From positions 9,274,001 through 9,338,000 of the forward strand of contig JBBMNZ010000017.1 of assembly GCA_037954325.1 (NCBI GenBank): 64,000 bases of DNA, given 5' to 3'. The first letter of the stretch is position 1. Every line of letters starts with the position of its first letter. Positions 49,209 to 63,580 of this stretch are shown in pieces. This stretch comes from Fistularia commersonii (taxonomy: Eukaryota > Chordata > Actinopteri > Syngnathiformes > Fistulariidae). The notes beneath the pieces were generated by a model that was not told the DNA's origin, did not search any database, and saw nothing but the letters and a program-made list of their open reading frames with translations. The position numbers were made by a program, and so were the translations under genes.

Positions 49209-51008
49209 ATATGCACAGTATTATGTGTGTGGATATATTTTGAGAAATGAGGAATCCCAGGAGAAGCTACACAGTTTTGGGACAGATTCACCAAGGGAGT
49301 GTAAGATACAAGTACTTGTAGGATGAAAAAAAAACACCTTTGACACATGGTTACATTTTGTTAATTATATATCTCTTTTCTTTCACTTTTCTGCCCTTTT
49401 CACTGTAGTGTCCTATTTTTTCCTGCCTTGTGATGTTTGATTTCCCTGGTGCATACAGTATACACATAGACACAGCGTATACACTGGGTAAGGAAGCAGT
49501 GTGTGTGTGTGTGTGTGTCCGTGTGCCTACTGTGCCTTGTAGATGTAAATTATGAAGGACATTTGAATCTATATTTGATGACTGCTCTTATTTAGGCTTT
49601 TGGCTGTGTATAGCAGATGTGTGTGTGTGTGTGTGTGGGTGTGTTCTTGTGTGTAACCTTATGGATGGCTGTTTATAGGAATCCAAGGGGTAAAAGGTTG
49701 CAGAGCTATAGTTAAAGTGTGACTGTGTATTTTTGTATAGTGAGGTCAGTGCTGTGGTCAGTCACAGCCTTTACTCTCCTTGCTTTTTTTGATTATTTCA
49801 CACATGGCTGCACTTCAGCATAGATCTGTTTTTGTTTTTTTGTTTTTCAGACCTTTGAGTAAAAGAAAAGACCATTTCCCATAAAAAGTATTTTCTAATG
49901 CAGAATCCCAGCCTGAATGAACTGTAAATTTCTGACTTATGACCAGGATTTGTGATGGAAAATAGAATAGAGATTCCAAATAAATCCCTCCCAGTACAAA
50001 TGGCTCTGATCATCACATCTTTTTTAGTATCATCAACAGCGCATTACTGAAAGCCCAGTTTGTTCAGACTGGATAGACTGCAGTAACAAAAAAATGGAGT
50101 CTAGCCTCCATTTGAAATTTGAAATGATGATGAAATCTGGCACAGAACTGCTGATGTTTCACTTGAGACTCCCTGACCAGTAATGTTATATATGTTATGT
50201 ATTTTATTTCTGGGACTTCCCTCCAAGCCTCAGAAAAATGTAATTTTGACATCGGTCCATCCATACAGTCATGCTGTCTGGACAGTTGGTAGCTTTTTTT
50301 ATTCGTAAAGTATTTTTAATAACTTACTCGCTTACTTCCCTACATGTATTTCTTTATTCATGATAAGACTGCAGAATAAGTGGCTATACAAGTGATATAT
50401 GTCATTGTTGGTTAAATTATTTGCAGTTTATTGTGTCTTAAAATATTTTTCAGTCAATCTTGTTTCTTTTTAACATATGTCACCCAAATGCAAATGACCT
50501 AATTTATTGATCTCCAACCAAACATCCAGTGTAGTAAGTTTTACGTCATATAAATAGGTTAAACATAGCACCCTCTACAATATGTCACAGCTGAGATCAA
50601 TGTAACATAAGAAGTCACTGGAGACTGGTGTCTTGAGGATAATAGCCAATAATCCTGAATGGCATCATTTCGCATCAAGGTTCAAGGGAGAAGGAGGCAG
50701 TACAAAAAAAAGATAGAAAACTGGAGGATTAAGTTTTCTGTAAAAACAGTAATATTTAAGATGATTTGAACAGCTTTTGTCATCATCTTATTTAATTATT
50801 CTTGATGATAACAATAAAAAAAAAACATCCGTAAATACCTACTTATACCTCAACTTGCAGAAACCATCTTGCGGACTTCTCATTTCTTTTTGCGACCCAT
50901 TCAATTTTCTAACTTAAGGCTCCACTTTAGTATTACATTGTTCTATGGGAAGTCATATAATATAATGTGCCTCTGAGCAGGTATAACCCAGCTTGGCACT
51001 GCCTACCA

Positions 51009-51015
<7 letters not shown>

Positions 51016-51058
<43 letters not shown>

Positions 51059-51062
51059 GCAC
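51016..51062. repeat. (AC)n microsatellite
   Basis: About 47 bp of AC after a short TC run, ending in CGCACGC. Confidence 0.95.
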
Positions 51063-51794
51063 AGATAAACACGTACATTTACATCATCATAAAAACATGC
51101 AAACGCTGTCAAAATGGCACAGTCCATATCCACAATGACAGTATATGACATTAAGTATATGTATTGCTTTAGGCGCACGCTATACACACAAGCACACCCA
51201 CATAAAAACACACACCAGAACGCAGTCAGATTCCATTTCGTTCTATTTGTTGATTTGTTGAAGGACATATTTTTTTCTACTCCATAAGAGCCAAACAGAT
51301 GGAGTGCTGGAGAGAATGGTAGTCAGAGAATGGGAGCAGAAGATGGTGGAGGCTGGGATCAAGAGAACAAAAAAAGCTGAGACAATAGCAGACAAACTGC
51401 AAAAGCGACGTGCGATTACAATTTGAATGTGACAGAGGAGGAAGTCAATGAAATCATCCTTTTCCAAGAAGACAGGAAGAAAAATATCAGACAAAAGAGG
51501 CCAAAATCCACATAATGAATGATTGTTGCTCAGAGAGTTTATCCAATATCAGTAAATCAAATAGAAAAAAGTCTGGCCAGCAATCAGTATTATTCATCTG
51601 ACTGTTTTGTCAGTTGTGGATGTACACAGTTCTGAAGTCACTCCACACATCCACCCCCATTGCATTAGTCACCTGACGTGAAGTGACTAACTCTTGTGTC
51701 CAAACCAAGGCAAATTTTTATTGTTTTGTTTTATTCTCCTTTTGTAACCAATGTTGTTTATGGCTGGACAATATTATTGGTAAAGTAACGTCTG

Positions 51795-51960
51795 GAATAT
51801 TTCTATTCATCCATTCCTTATCTACGGCTTGGGAATGCTGGAGCCTATTCCAGCTGTCATTGGGGAAGAGGTGGGGCTCATCTTGGAGCGGTTGCCATTT
51901 GAACACAGGGTCACATTTGGGAGACAAATAACTATTTCGTCAGTCATTCACAAATCTGGG
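51795..51960 (-). repeat. Dispersed fish repeat, fragment
   Basis: Plus-strand phrases atccattccttatctacggc, gctggagcctattccagctg and tcattggggaagaggtgggg match the common fish repeat in the opposite orientation to the 45.6-kb copy. Confidence 0.6.
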
Positions 51961-53293
51961 CAATTTTTCCAATTTTTTTGTCTGGGAATTTTTTTTCCAT
52001 AATTTTTAGTCTTATTCTCAAGCCCATATTCCTTTTGTGATTTTATTTAGTGTTCATGGAATGTAGGCTAGATCATTTAGAAAAACTGAAAGGAATCAAT
52101 TACCTTATCCCATTGATGGCATGTATTGCTACTGGATTTGGCATTGATTCTAAAGGATAAAGGAAGAGAGTCTGTCATGGAATGCTGTTAAATTACTTTT
52201 GCCGTCCATCTCTATATGTCTGTTTATGCACGAAAGTGAGAGAGGGTGAGTGTGTGTTGGAGGGTGTTTGCACACCACCCTGGCATTTAGAGGGTAATCA
52301 ATGCCCTGCTGACTACCGCTGCTAATTGAAGGTTAGCAGATATCATCAGCATGAGTCTCTCTCTCCCTGTGTCTCTCTCTCTTTTTTCCCTTTCATTTAT
52401 ATCCACTCTTCATCTTCTTCTCTCCCCCTAGTCTTTGGTTGACAGGACCATATTGTTGTCAACCCCATGTCAAGCACTATCCAACTTAGAACACACAAAC
52501 TCATAAAAAAGTTTGACTGGGTTTTTTGCTCATTAGATAAGTCACCTGTGAAAAGTCTCATACACTCACTTGCACAAAAATGCAACACACTTTTACACTC
52601 ATATATTCACACAGACACACACATCCATCAATAACATTGCATCGCTGGTTACACCATCGCTCATAGATGATGCAAATCTTGCGCAAAGTGTTTTTGCCTG
52701 TTGATACATACAGATTTCCATATACTGAAATTCCCATCTGGTTTCAGGTGACAGCGGCATAATGTATGTCACAAGGGTGATGCAGCAATCAGGCTCCTTG
52801 ACACTTCCAAATTTCCCACCACACTGACGGACAAACATGCTTAGTCAGTTGTTTTGGTGGGTTGATTGTATACACAACATACAGTTTTACGCACACATAC
52901 AGTACAAGGGGTTGAGATTGTTTTTGTGGAACAGACCAAAGAAAGCACTCTAGGTGAGTCACTCTGTTGTTGCTATGGTAACACCTGTGCGTGAGATAAG
53001 CCATTACTTACATGGTCTTTGAAAAAGTGGTAGGTCAAAGGAGCATGTACCACATGGTACAAAAACATGGTACAGTAATAGGAAGTGAGTTAGATGCCAG
53101 GCCCCCATTTTGGTTCATGACAAAATATTATGTGTATATATATGAATATCAGAGCAAATATTTGTTCTCCTCACTATTCCACTCAGCCTCCAACAATAGC
53201 GTCTAGCTCATCTTTCTTCAATTATTAACTTCATAAAAAGCTGTATCTGTCTGTTCATAAATAATGTAGCCTTAAATGGGGTGGACTCTTTGT

Positions 53294-53294
<1 letters not shown>

Positions 53295-53347
<53 letters not shown>
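53295..53347. repeat. (GT)n microsatellite
   Basis: About 53 bp of uninterrupted GT. Confidence 0.95.
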
Positions 53348-53349
<2 letters not shown>

Positions 53350-54631
53350 ATCCTGTTTTCCCCACTTAGTTCCCTGTGTAATGGCCTCTAACCTTAGCGT
53401 CTCTTTGGTCCCTCCATCTCAATGGCTTCTACCACAGCATCAGCCTCAGTTTGCTTGTAATCCCTCTTGTTCCTAAAATATTTTCTTGTGAGTCAGAGAA
53501 AGGACATATAAATGCGTGAAAACATGTTAGGCATTGAATAGGGATGAATATATGCATGCAACAACATCTTTCATAATGCAAGCCTATGGAGAATCCAGTC
53601 TTATTTACCAATGTCCTTGATAAGCTTGTGTCTATGTTCAACTAACAATATATTATGTAATTATATTAAAATGTTACTTTAGTGTAGGCTTTCTTTATCA
53701 AATCTTAAAATCACTTGTAACTTCCCATGAATAATGATTGCGTGTTTCTAATTTACAAAAACGTGTAATATGGATTCACTTTGGATTAGATCCCGTTAGA
53801 GGTTTAGATTGCTTGCAAAAGTAATCATCATTTCACATGCAAATTTGAACTAAAATGCAAAAATCTTTGAAATGACTAAGCCGCTTTTTAGGAAGTGCCT
53901 GTCGAAAGTCCTTGTGAACAAAAAACACTATTCCTCAAATCGCGGAGCATACCACATGTGAGAAATGCACCAAAATAAGTATCAATAGAGTACTGTCTTT
54001 AACAACATAAGTCATTTTAGAAAAACCAAGTCCTCATATGCCAACAATAGGTTTATTTTTGTTGATGTCAATTTTGAGAGTGTTAAAAGTATTTGTTCTC
54101 TCTCTCACGAACATCCCAAAGTAGCCTTGGTGGCATCACATGTTGTCTGCTGGAGGCTGGAGTTGGTTAGGGGAATAAGCCGCTCAACATCTTGCAACTT
54201 GTACTTCCCTTTTTCACAGCCTTGAGCCTCCTAACAGTTTATGGTTTCGTCTCAAATTTGCATGCATTTTACATGACAAATCTCAATAAACATAAAAGCC
54301 ACTAGGAAAAGAAATTGATTTTTGATATTTCAGTTTCTTTGTCAACTAAAATATGCGCCACAAAGACAAAATGTACACCCTTACAAAAATGGTTTGTGAG
54401 ACTAAATTCAGTGTCAGGGATAATCAGCTCTAATTAGGGTGACCCAGATAGACGGTATGACGGTACATGTTACCATTATTATTCCAACAGGGCCTAATTT
54501 GAAGAAACCTTTCTGACCTCTGCTCTTGGGCTGTTTGTTTGGACTGAATTCTGCTTCAAAATGTCCCTCACCCTGCCTTTCTCTTTTTCTACTGCCTCTA
54601 TTGATTGTCTGCGGAGTGTTTGACTGTGCAA

Positions 54632-54655
54632 GTGTGTGTGTGTGTGTGTGTGTGT
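54632..54655. repeat. (GT)n microsatellite
   Basis: About 24 bp of GT. Confidence 0.9.
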
Positions 54656-57600
54656 ATTGTGCACGTTTGTGTGTGTTTTGGGCAATGACATAACATGGGC
54701 CCCACCATGTCTGGAATTTTAATGGAAAGATCCTTCTCTCCCCCTTTCAGTGATCCTCATTGGTTTCTTCCCTTCCTCTGTCTCTTTCTTACTTTGTCCT
54801 CTTTTCTCCCTTCCTTTCATACTTTCCTTTCCTGCCCTCACTTTTCTTCTCCTCCCCACCCCATCTACCACTCCCTTCCCCCTCCTTGTACTTCTCCCTC
54901 TGCACTCAGCCTAAACAAGTTGGCCGCGGAATTAAATCTATGCCAAAGTGCTGCTTCATTTCCATGCACAGCAGCTCGCCAGCTCTACGGGAAGAGACTA
55001 ATTCCCTGTGCAGAAAATTGCTATGATTCTTGTCAGCCAGTTTGAGATGCAAAAACTGGAAGATTGGTAACATCAGTCCTGGCAATCTAGCCGTACCAAA
55101 CACTTTTACAATACTGAAATTGACAACCATTCCATGCCAAACTGAGACTTTGATATGTTTAATTCCAGCATGAGGGTAAATAAATATCTTGGGGTTTTTT
55201 GCCCATATTAAAAAGTTTGATGCTTTGAAGGCCCAGCAACATCATTGCAGAAAAGGGCTTGCCAATAAATTGAGATACTTTCTCAGATATCACCAAAAAG
55301 GGATTTACAGTATCATTCACATAATTAGACAGTTCATTTTTTTTTTCAATGAATGGTATTTGATGTTTTGAGATCAAGAAAAAAACGTATGAATAAATTT
55401 GCAAACAGTATCCAGGGAAACTAGGAAATCTTGTCAGCACTATTATATTACTGCCTAAAGGCGAGTACATCAAAAAGAAATATTTAGCCAAAATAGAAAT
55501 TAGTGCAAAGAAGATGAATCTTATTATGGTAACAGACATACTGGCTACCGTGATCCCATCCTATATTTCAAATTTTAAATTCTGGATTTACATGGAAGTG
55601 AGAAGTATATAGACATTTTTCTGTCATCCCTCTATTTATGCTATGTAAAATGCATGGTTTTGATGTCAATCAACCATAAGCTAGGCCATGAGCGCTTTGA
55701 GATGATGAGTTTATATAATCCACCAGGCCTCTTAATGTAAAAAGAAATTGTCATGGCAACATTTTGATTTTGCATGAAAAAGCTACTGTAACTTTTAAAT
55801 GGAATTTTCTTTCTGGATGGTAACTTTATTTTTGCCCTATTTAATATTAAAATAATTTTTTTTTTTTTTTTTTTAGATATTTTTGTCTCTCATGAAAAAT
55901 GCTAAATCAAGTCCGTGAATCCCCCATTCTCCCCATCGGAAACAAGGAGAGGGTGCGGTTGATATTCATATTTTAGAACTAAGACAGCAGATCTCCTTAA
56001 TATAAAGCATACCCTGAAATACAAAATGGGCGTATCGCCACAACCCTATTGCCACTCATATGCTGAGCTACTGTTCTGTCTCTGCACACAGTCACAGAGC
56101 TTGTTACCATCACAATGCAGTTGAACTCTGCTGCAGGAGCTAAACTGCAGTCTGCTTTGATGAAGAGGGCGACACAGGGAGGAGTGCTGCCGGACAGTGG
56201 GGAGAAACCACGGTTTAATGTCTGTAAGGGTTAATGTGTTCTTTGTGAGTTCATTCCTATAGCAAGTTTTCTATGAGGTCTGTCATGCATACAGTAATAT
56301 GCTCCCCCCTCCTGTACCCCGCCTCCATAGCCGCCTCTTTTCTAACAGAGAGAGAGGAAAGGAGGACTGCTTGAATAGACCCGTAGCAGTCTGAGTGGTA
56401 CGAGAGAATAGGAAGCAAGAGCAAGTGAACCCGGGGAGAAAAAAACAGGGAGGAAGATGCTGTGCATGATGTTCAAGTGCCCAGTCAGCCAGCAAGTGTT
56501 TATCTGCTGCTTTCTAGTCTTATACTTCAGAAAGCTCTACCCTCAGGCTAAGGACCGTTGACATAAACTGGCACACACACATGCATGGCCACACAAGCAC
56601 ACACTGCACTGCTTCATCATGCTTGGATGACTCTTTGAGCCTGACAAGTGACAGCAATTGTGTGACTTATTAATCTACTTCTGACTTCCACAAAGAAAAT
56701 GTGTAAACAGATTCAAATATTCAAAGTTTGAATTTTGAAGATACATTCAAGCACGACCAAAAAATATTGATGATGCCAGACATGTGAGGGCATGTAGGAT
56801 ATATATGGTTTCAGAGGCAATACCTTTAGTAATTTTCATGAAAATCTGTTCTGTCGCATGACCCAGGAACATCATCCAGACTTTTGTGTCCAATTTCAAG
56901 GTTCGATTGTAGTTTTCACCAACTGCCTGTAGTCAGTATTCGTAGTATGGGTTATGTATTGTCAATAATTGAATTAATTTGATTGGGTCTTTTTGACTTT
57001 CTGTTCAGAGACCGATGCCATACTGGCCACTGTGAGAAACTACATCCATCACTGTCTGTATGTCTTTATTGTGATTTTTGTCAAAAATGACATTGTGACT
57101 CATGTTGATTCCAATAACATGCAGAAACCCCTCAGAGCCATAACATTGGTATTTTATTCATTGCCAAAACTGGCTTTCAAAGAGAGATCATACATTTCTT
57201 AATCTAAAAAAAGCCTAAGCATGTTTACCAGTCAATGAAAATTTGGCTATTCTTTTTAGAAGATATGTTTATAATATGGTTTCCACTGGATATCATTGCT
57301 TCCCTGCTAATATTAAATTTAACACATGGGCTAAAGCTAAAGACTTAGGTTGAATAATGCATTCCATTGAACAAAAGGCTCCGAAGTAGTTTAAGAGAGA
57401 AGCTGTGTAGAAAGGTCCTCTGCATCTTTAACCTGCAAGTCAGTGCAATGTTATCAAACCCTCCAATACCCAAAACAATTGTCTTTTTTATATCAATAAC
57501 TCAAATAAACAATTTTCTTGTTGCTACTGACCACGGTGTCCATTGTCTAAATGCTTATCTAACCCTCAGTCAAGGATATAGGCTGGCTTTTTTTCATCTA

Positions 57601-58016
57601 GAGACTGAAATACAGAGAAGAACCTCCCGGAGTCCCCTTTTACCCAGTGCTTCAGGCTTCAGTCATCATCAGCCGAGGTCGACCTCAATATTTAAACATC
57701 ATATTCATAAAACAAAGGTGCCGTTGTACGAATGTCCTAGAAAAAAAAAATGGCGATGGAGGTTTTACAGTTGCGATCAAAGGATGTGAAAATTAATGGA
57801 TTCCTTCAAATTCATTAATCAGGATGCATTAGTGGAATAAGTAAATACATTTAAAAAAGGGGAATATTTGTGAAATGTGTTTACAGCAAAAAGTGTCATA
57901 AGCAGTGTTCTCGGCTGAAATGAAACACACAGCTCTGTCACAATAGTGACGCAGTGGGTTGTAAGACACACCAAGGCATATCTAGGATGGGCTGATCGGC
58001 ATTGTGCGTGCATGCA

Positions 58017-58017
<1 letters not shown>

Positions 58018-58067
<50 letters not shown>

Positions 58068-58081
58068 GTGTGTGTGTGTGG
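58018..58081. repeat. (TG)n microsatellite
   Basis: About 64 bp with two TATG interruptions; preceded by gcatgcatg. Confidence 0.95.
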
Positions 58082-61000
58082 TCTGTGAAAATAAAGATAA
58101 ACTAATCCAACAGCTGTTATCTTTAATGGCCACAGCCTGAATGCATAGATACACAGTGTGTAACAAACTGTTCCTGATTATCAAGTGTGTGTCTGCGTTT
58201 TTCTTTTTTCAAGTGCGATGGGATGAGGTTTATTCTTTTCTCTCTTTCTCAGGGTTTCTAACTATTCAGTTTTCTATAAAACCCTCAGCCAGTTTCTGAG
58301 ATACTTACTAGTTACCGTAGCAACCAAGCTCTGCAAGCTACATCCATGGAACACTCAGTCATCAGATCACCTGACCACATATTTCCATCTGATTGGACCC
58401 TGTGTTTCAGTCTATTCACTTACTCTTGGTTGGAATGGGGCCCCTAACAAATTCTCTCTCCTCTCATTTTCATGCTCTTACTCAATTTTCTCTCTTCTCC
58501 AAGCTGTCTACCACACTCAGTATCTCTCCATCCCATCCCCCCTTACTTGGGTCTCATTTGGCATCCACAGGGTTTGTGCTACATCCACGTAATGGTGGTA
58601 GCATGGCGTTTGCGTGGGTTAACATTCTGTGATATGAAGGAAGAAACATTTGTTGGTGCACTGAGATTGAACTCAGCGCATTCAGAGATATAGAAAGTGG
58701 AAAAGCAAATGTGTGTTCCGGATATTTGTTTTGTAGCAGAATTTAAATGCAGGAAGTAGGGTTTCCATTGGAATTCTGCACTTTATCTTTGCAGAAGTTG
58801 TTCGAAGTATAATTTCATAGATTGACAAGTAGATATTGGGCAGCTACTCTCAGGTAACAGATTGCAGGTATCCATCAAACTGAAGTTTTAAAAGATACAT
58901 TGTGATTGGATGAAAATAAGAACCCTGTAGCCCCTATACCATCCTTTTAAATGACGTTAAAGTTTGATTGACACCTTGTAATGCATTCTAAATAGTTGCC
59001 AAGCTGCTGATAAAAAACAAATAGTTATATTTAGGTTCTTTGGTCCAATATTTTTCTGACTGAAATGTCAAATAATGTAATTGCATGTTCATTCCAGTCT
59101 TAATACCGACAACTAACATCCATGCAGGAAGAGGACTACATTTAATAATTAAAGTCCAACATGCAGCCTAAATCTGATGCTACACTGACATATGAAATTG
59201 ATACTCTTGTGACGGGGAGAGGTGTCATAAAGGTGAGGTGTCATATCTGCCCTGGGAAGAAATACCTTAAAAGCAGGATTTGGTTGAGATTACAAAGTCA
59301 TTTCTATTTGTGATCAAATAGCACCTATAGTTGCATTTATTTTGTCCATAGATGTAAGCAGTTGGTTCTGCAATTCTATGTTCCACTGGAACTTGGAGAT
59401 CAGAAATTCCTCTGACTTGGAAAAATCTAATAACATACCCTGTCAACTTTGACTTCCCAGTCAGCAGCGGCTGCTTTACCACCATTTCATCTTTTGACAC
59501 CATTTCCCTGGCGGCCCACATGGGATACTTTAAGAGAACTACAAAGATGCTTGGAGGTTGGAGGACTGTCATTTCCCAACCCTTATAAAAGAATATTTGT
59601 CTCTCCCTTAATGCCATTCAATTGATCCTTTTTCCACCTTCCCCGGACGTCTTTTTCAGTAGAGAAACTGCAGTTTTGCGTCACAGTGCTAACACAGAAT
59701 CAGTCAAGTTCTGGAGGATAATTCCAAATCTGGAACTGGAGATGTATCTTAGAATTCTAATCGCTGAAGTTTAGTGCTAACATACTACTCAAATATAACA
59801 GGTAATGTCTTCTTCATCATTGTTTGGTTTATATAGCCTTCCATTTCCTGTAGGTGCTGTACTTCCTAAAAATGTATCAAAAGCCTAACTTAATGAGTCC
59901 TTTAAGTGCATTTTTCTCACACAGTAAGCTGCTTTGCGCAACTCTCCTGAACATGGCAAAGCCATACTCTTCAAACCCATCATTAATGATCTTGTGACTC
60001 TCTGGTGTTCTTGACCTACAGATTGAGAACCACAGACTTATGAAAGGACGTAGTTTTATCTTGTCCTGACTGAGAAAAATTATATCCGCTATCTTTACTG
60101 GAAGTCAGAGACTTGAAAATGCTTGAAATTGGATTCAAATTTGGTCTGCTGCAGAAGATAATGATCAAATTCAGTTCAACGCATTATTGATAACTCTTCG
60201 ATTTATTTTTTTAAGTCATATATAGAAGGAGTGGAAAAGAGGGAATGTTATCTGAGTCTGCTCTTTTTGCCTTCTGCCATCCCTTTGACCCCATGCGTCC
60301 CTGGACAGCTGTAAGACCAACTCAATCCACTTTATTTTTACAGGAGTAAAACAATGGAACTCCTAATCATAGAATGACGGCATCATAATCATTGAAAATT
60401 GGGGAGAATATTTGCTTTTTCCAGACTACAAACTGACTGTTTGGCACCAAAAGCCAACTTTGGTTTGATTCTTTTAAAGTCTTTAACCTCTTTTGCCGGA
60501 TGAGAGTTTGGCAAGCAATTGAATCAGAGACGTTGGAGATTTTTTTTTTTTGCTGTGCCAGAAAAAGGTTTTTTTTGACTCAAACTGTAGCTTCACTTTT
60601 GTTGTTGGCTGAGATGTAAATGAATGACTCAAAGACATTCCTTTTGTGCCACCACGTTATCCTGCAACCCAGGTTGCAAGTCAACATTGACATTAAATAG
60701 ATCCATTAAAATGACTGGCTTGGATATCAGCGAGGCACATATTGGTATAATGCGTTTAATTAGTTAAACAGGCAGAATCTGTCATTAATATTGCATTAAT
60801 ATGGCTGTTTGTCTTGGCTTATTGTAAATAATCTATGTAGGCCCATAAGCAAACTGCAAAAAAAAATAAAAAAAATAAATGATGATTGTCACTGCTTGGC
60901 ATGAATATAGATATAAATGGTATGCAAGAAGGAAGTGCAAATAAATGAACAAGAGATAATGTGATAAAGATTCAACCAACAGAACCCAAGATTTCCTGTG

Positions 61001-61560
61001 GTAAACAGTTTGCAGTGTAACCATTGTAATGGGAGAAGGGGTATTTGTTTGAAAAGAGATTTGGTACATAATTTGGTCTTATTAGCAAAAAAAGGAGAAA
61101 TAAATAAATGTTCATCAGGTTTATTCAGCCTTTTTTTTAATGAGAAAGGTGAAAAAATGGATAGGATACCTTATTGTGGCTGTCGTATGCCGTTTTTCCG
61201 TCTCATCGTGACAAAGACCATTCATGCCACCCAAGCATATTTATGTCATCTAACCAACTCAGATTGGTTACAAATCACTTGTGACCCATATTTCTCCCTC
61301 CCCGTGTAATTAGATTTTGTATAACTAGTGTTTATGTCATGAGCTTTGCAGACTGTGAGGGTTCAGATTTGTGAGTGAGGTGGTGTTGGCGGGAGCCGGT
61401 GGGGGACATCTTTGTTTGAACTACTATGCAGCTGCTAAGTAGAGACACACTTTTTAAATTGGTAGAGTGGAGGATCGGTGTATGTATCCTCACAGGTGGG
61501 ACAGAAACGCATCGCCATGGCAACATGGCTTTTCAAAGTCACAGCCTTTGTATTGATAAA

Positions 61561-61574
61561 GGGGGGGGGGGGGG
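61561..61574 (+). repeat. Poly(G) run
   Basis: Fourteen consecutive G at the left end of the SINE-like copy, followed by cacggggg. Confidence 0.9.
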
Positions 61575-61575
61575 C

Positions 61576-61790
61576 ACGGGGGTGGTGTTGCTCAGGTGTT
61601 ATGATTGGCCTACTTAGAGACGAAAATTCCTGCTTTGATTCCCAAGCTCCTTCTTACGTGTCGAGATGTTGTTGAGCAAGTCACTCAAACCACCCAGGCT
61701 GTGCTCAAGGTCCATCCACTATGGGTTAAATGTAGTCACGTTTCGGTGATCTTTTACTGCATGGATGACGGAATATGACAAAAACAAGGG
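61576..61790 (+). repeat. tRNA-derived SINE copy (degraded)
   Basis: ggtggtgttgctcagg, then gctttgattcccaagctcc (B-box-like) and gtgtcgagatgttgttgagc with aagtcactcaaacc. This is the same order as the 27.93-kb copy but with many substitutions, so an older insertion. Confidence 0.6.
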
Positions 61791-63548
61791 GCTTTCGCCT
61801 TCCTAGTAACACTTTCCAAACATCTCTCAAAGATTATAAGTGTTGACAAATCAAGAAATTGCACTCATGTGTCTAGTCAAGTTAAAAATACAACCCCTTT
61901 CCTGGACTCTCCATGTAATCTGGTAAATAAAATAATGGAAAAATTGTTGTTGAAGGTTTGTGTATGTGTCGATATTGAATATTGTTTTAAATTCACATCT
62001 CAAAAATATCCATCGGGGAATGATTTGCAGCGCCTACTCAGCTAGTGCAATTATGAAATTATTTTTTCTGTGTGATTGCAGGGTGAACGGGTGTCATTAT
62101 TTAACATCATGGCTCTGTTCCACTTACGTATTCCCTAAGGAGTGTGCTGATCCGCTGTTATACACGAAGTAGAAAACGGCAATAATTATATGAATCAATT
62201 ACATTTGTTTAAACCATGCAGTGATGCGCAAAAATGACTGCCATGGAAATGGTTTCGTATCAGAATATGTTTCAGTTATTACTAAAGTAGGCAGATCTTG
62301 CAAGTCTGACTGGGAGATCTGACTGGCCAAGTTATCCAATGTATTTAGCATGTGCATGTATTTAGCATGTATCAGATCTAGTTAACTGCATTGGGCAACA
62401 GTTGTCATGCTCTCTATGTGAACAGCTAGTGATCTTTGCATTTCAGTGACTGAAGTTTTTCATACGCTTTAACTCATGTCAAACATAGCCGTGTTTGGAA
62501 ACTATGCTATGTTGAGTCAGCGGTATTGTGCTGGCCACAATATATATCAAACTGGCACTTAACATGCAAGCACACCTGTGAATATCTATCTATTCACTAT
62601 CCAACTTAAAGGACTTGCAGGCATCACATATCACCACATTGCAAACAGTTTTCCAGTTCTAAGTAGTAATACATGGAGGAATTTTATTATTTTTAGCCAC
62701 TGTGGATAGAGTAATGGCCAGTAACATCCTGGCACATCTTTCTGAGCATAATCTGGCTTCTTTTTTAGTGAGCTGAAGGATAATCAATAGCCTGTAACTT
62801 CAGACAGGGAATTTGTAGGTTTCAGTTTTACATGTAATGAATAATGCGGAATGGGATACTTTTCAAATAAAGTTTTTATTGGCCATTTGATATTACTCTA
62901 AATTAAAAATCTATTTTCAATGAAATAAGATGGCCACTATTTACCTAGAAATTATGATAGATGTAGGGCATGAGCAAGATTTGATTTTCTTTTTTTAGTT
63001 CAGGGAGGGAAAAAAATGACAAATGATATGTATAATTTGTGTGTTTAAATGAGATTGCCTGTTAGCTGTTATTGGAAGCGCGCTGAGACTAAACCATTCT
63101 TTCCAGTCCTCTGTCGCATCAATTTGTTGACATGAAGTCAACGCTCAGATTATATTCTCTTCACATTTTATGGATCCATGAGAAAAAAAACAAAACAAAA
63201 CTGATTTGTTCCATGATTTTAAGTCCCATCCAGGAAAAGTGTGTATTGCAGCACCCCCCCTAGCTTAGGGTTTAGGTAAGGACAGTCGGATTGATTTTTC
63301 CCTGCACTCTAGCGGATATTTACGACTATCAATTTGTTTTAACGATGTGCTCATTCAGTAGCACCCTGTTCATGTCTCCTATTCGCTGCATCCTTCCTCT
63401 GTGTGGGTGAGGGAGTTTCGTGTGTGTGACTATGTGGGTAGATGCTGATTTGGGTGTGGTTGCAGGACGTCCTGCCAGAGTGGGAGTGGAAGAGCCATAA
63501 AAAAGCATGGGCAACACAGCAAACAAACATAATGTCTCTTTCTCTCAT

Positions 63549-63580
63549 CCGCACACACACACATACACACACACACACAG
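63549..63580. repeat. (CA)n microsatellite
   Basis: CA run of about 32 bp with one TA interruption. Confidence 0.85.

Noticed and set aside
59990..60040. cagattgagaaccacagac resembling a hAT end
   Set aside because: Only about 20 bp of likeness, with no partner end.
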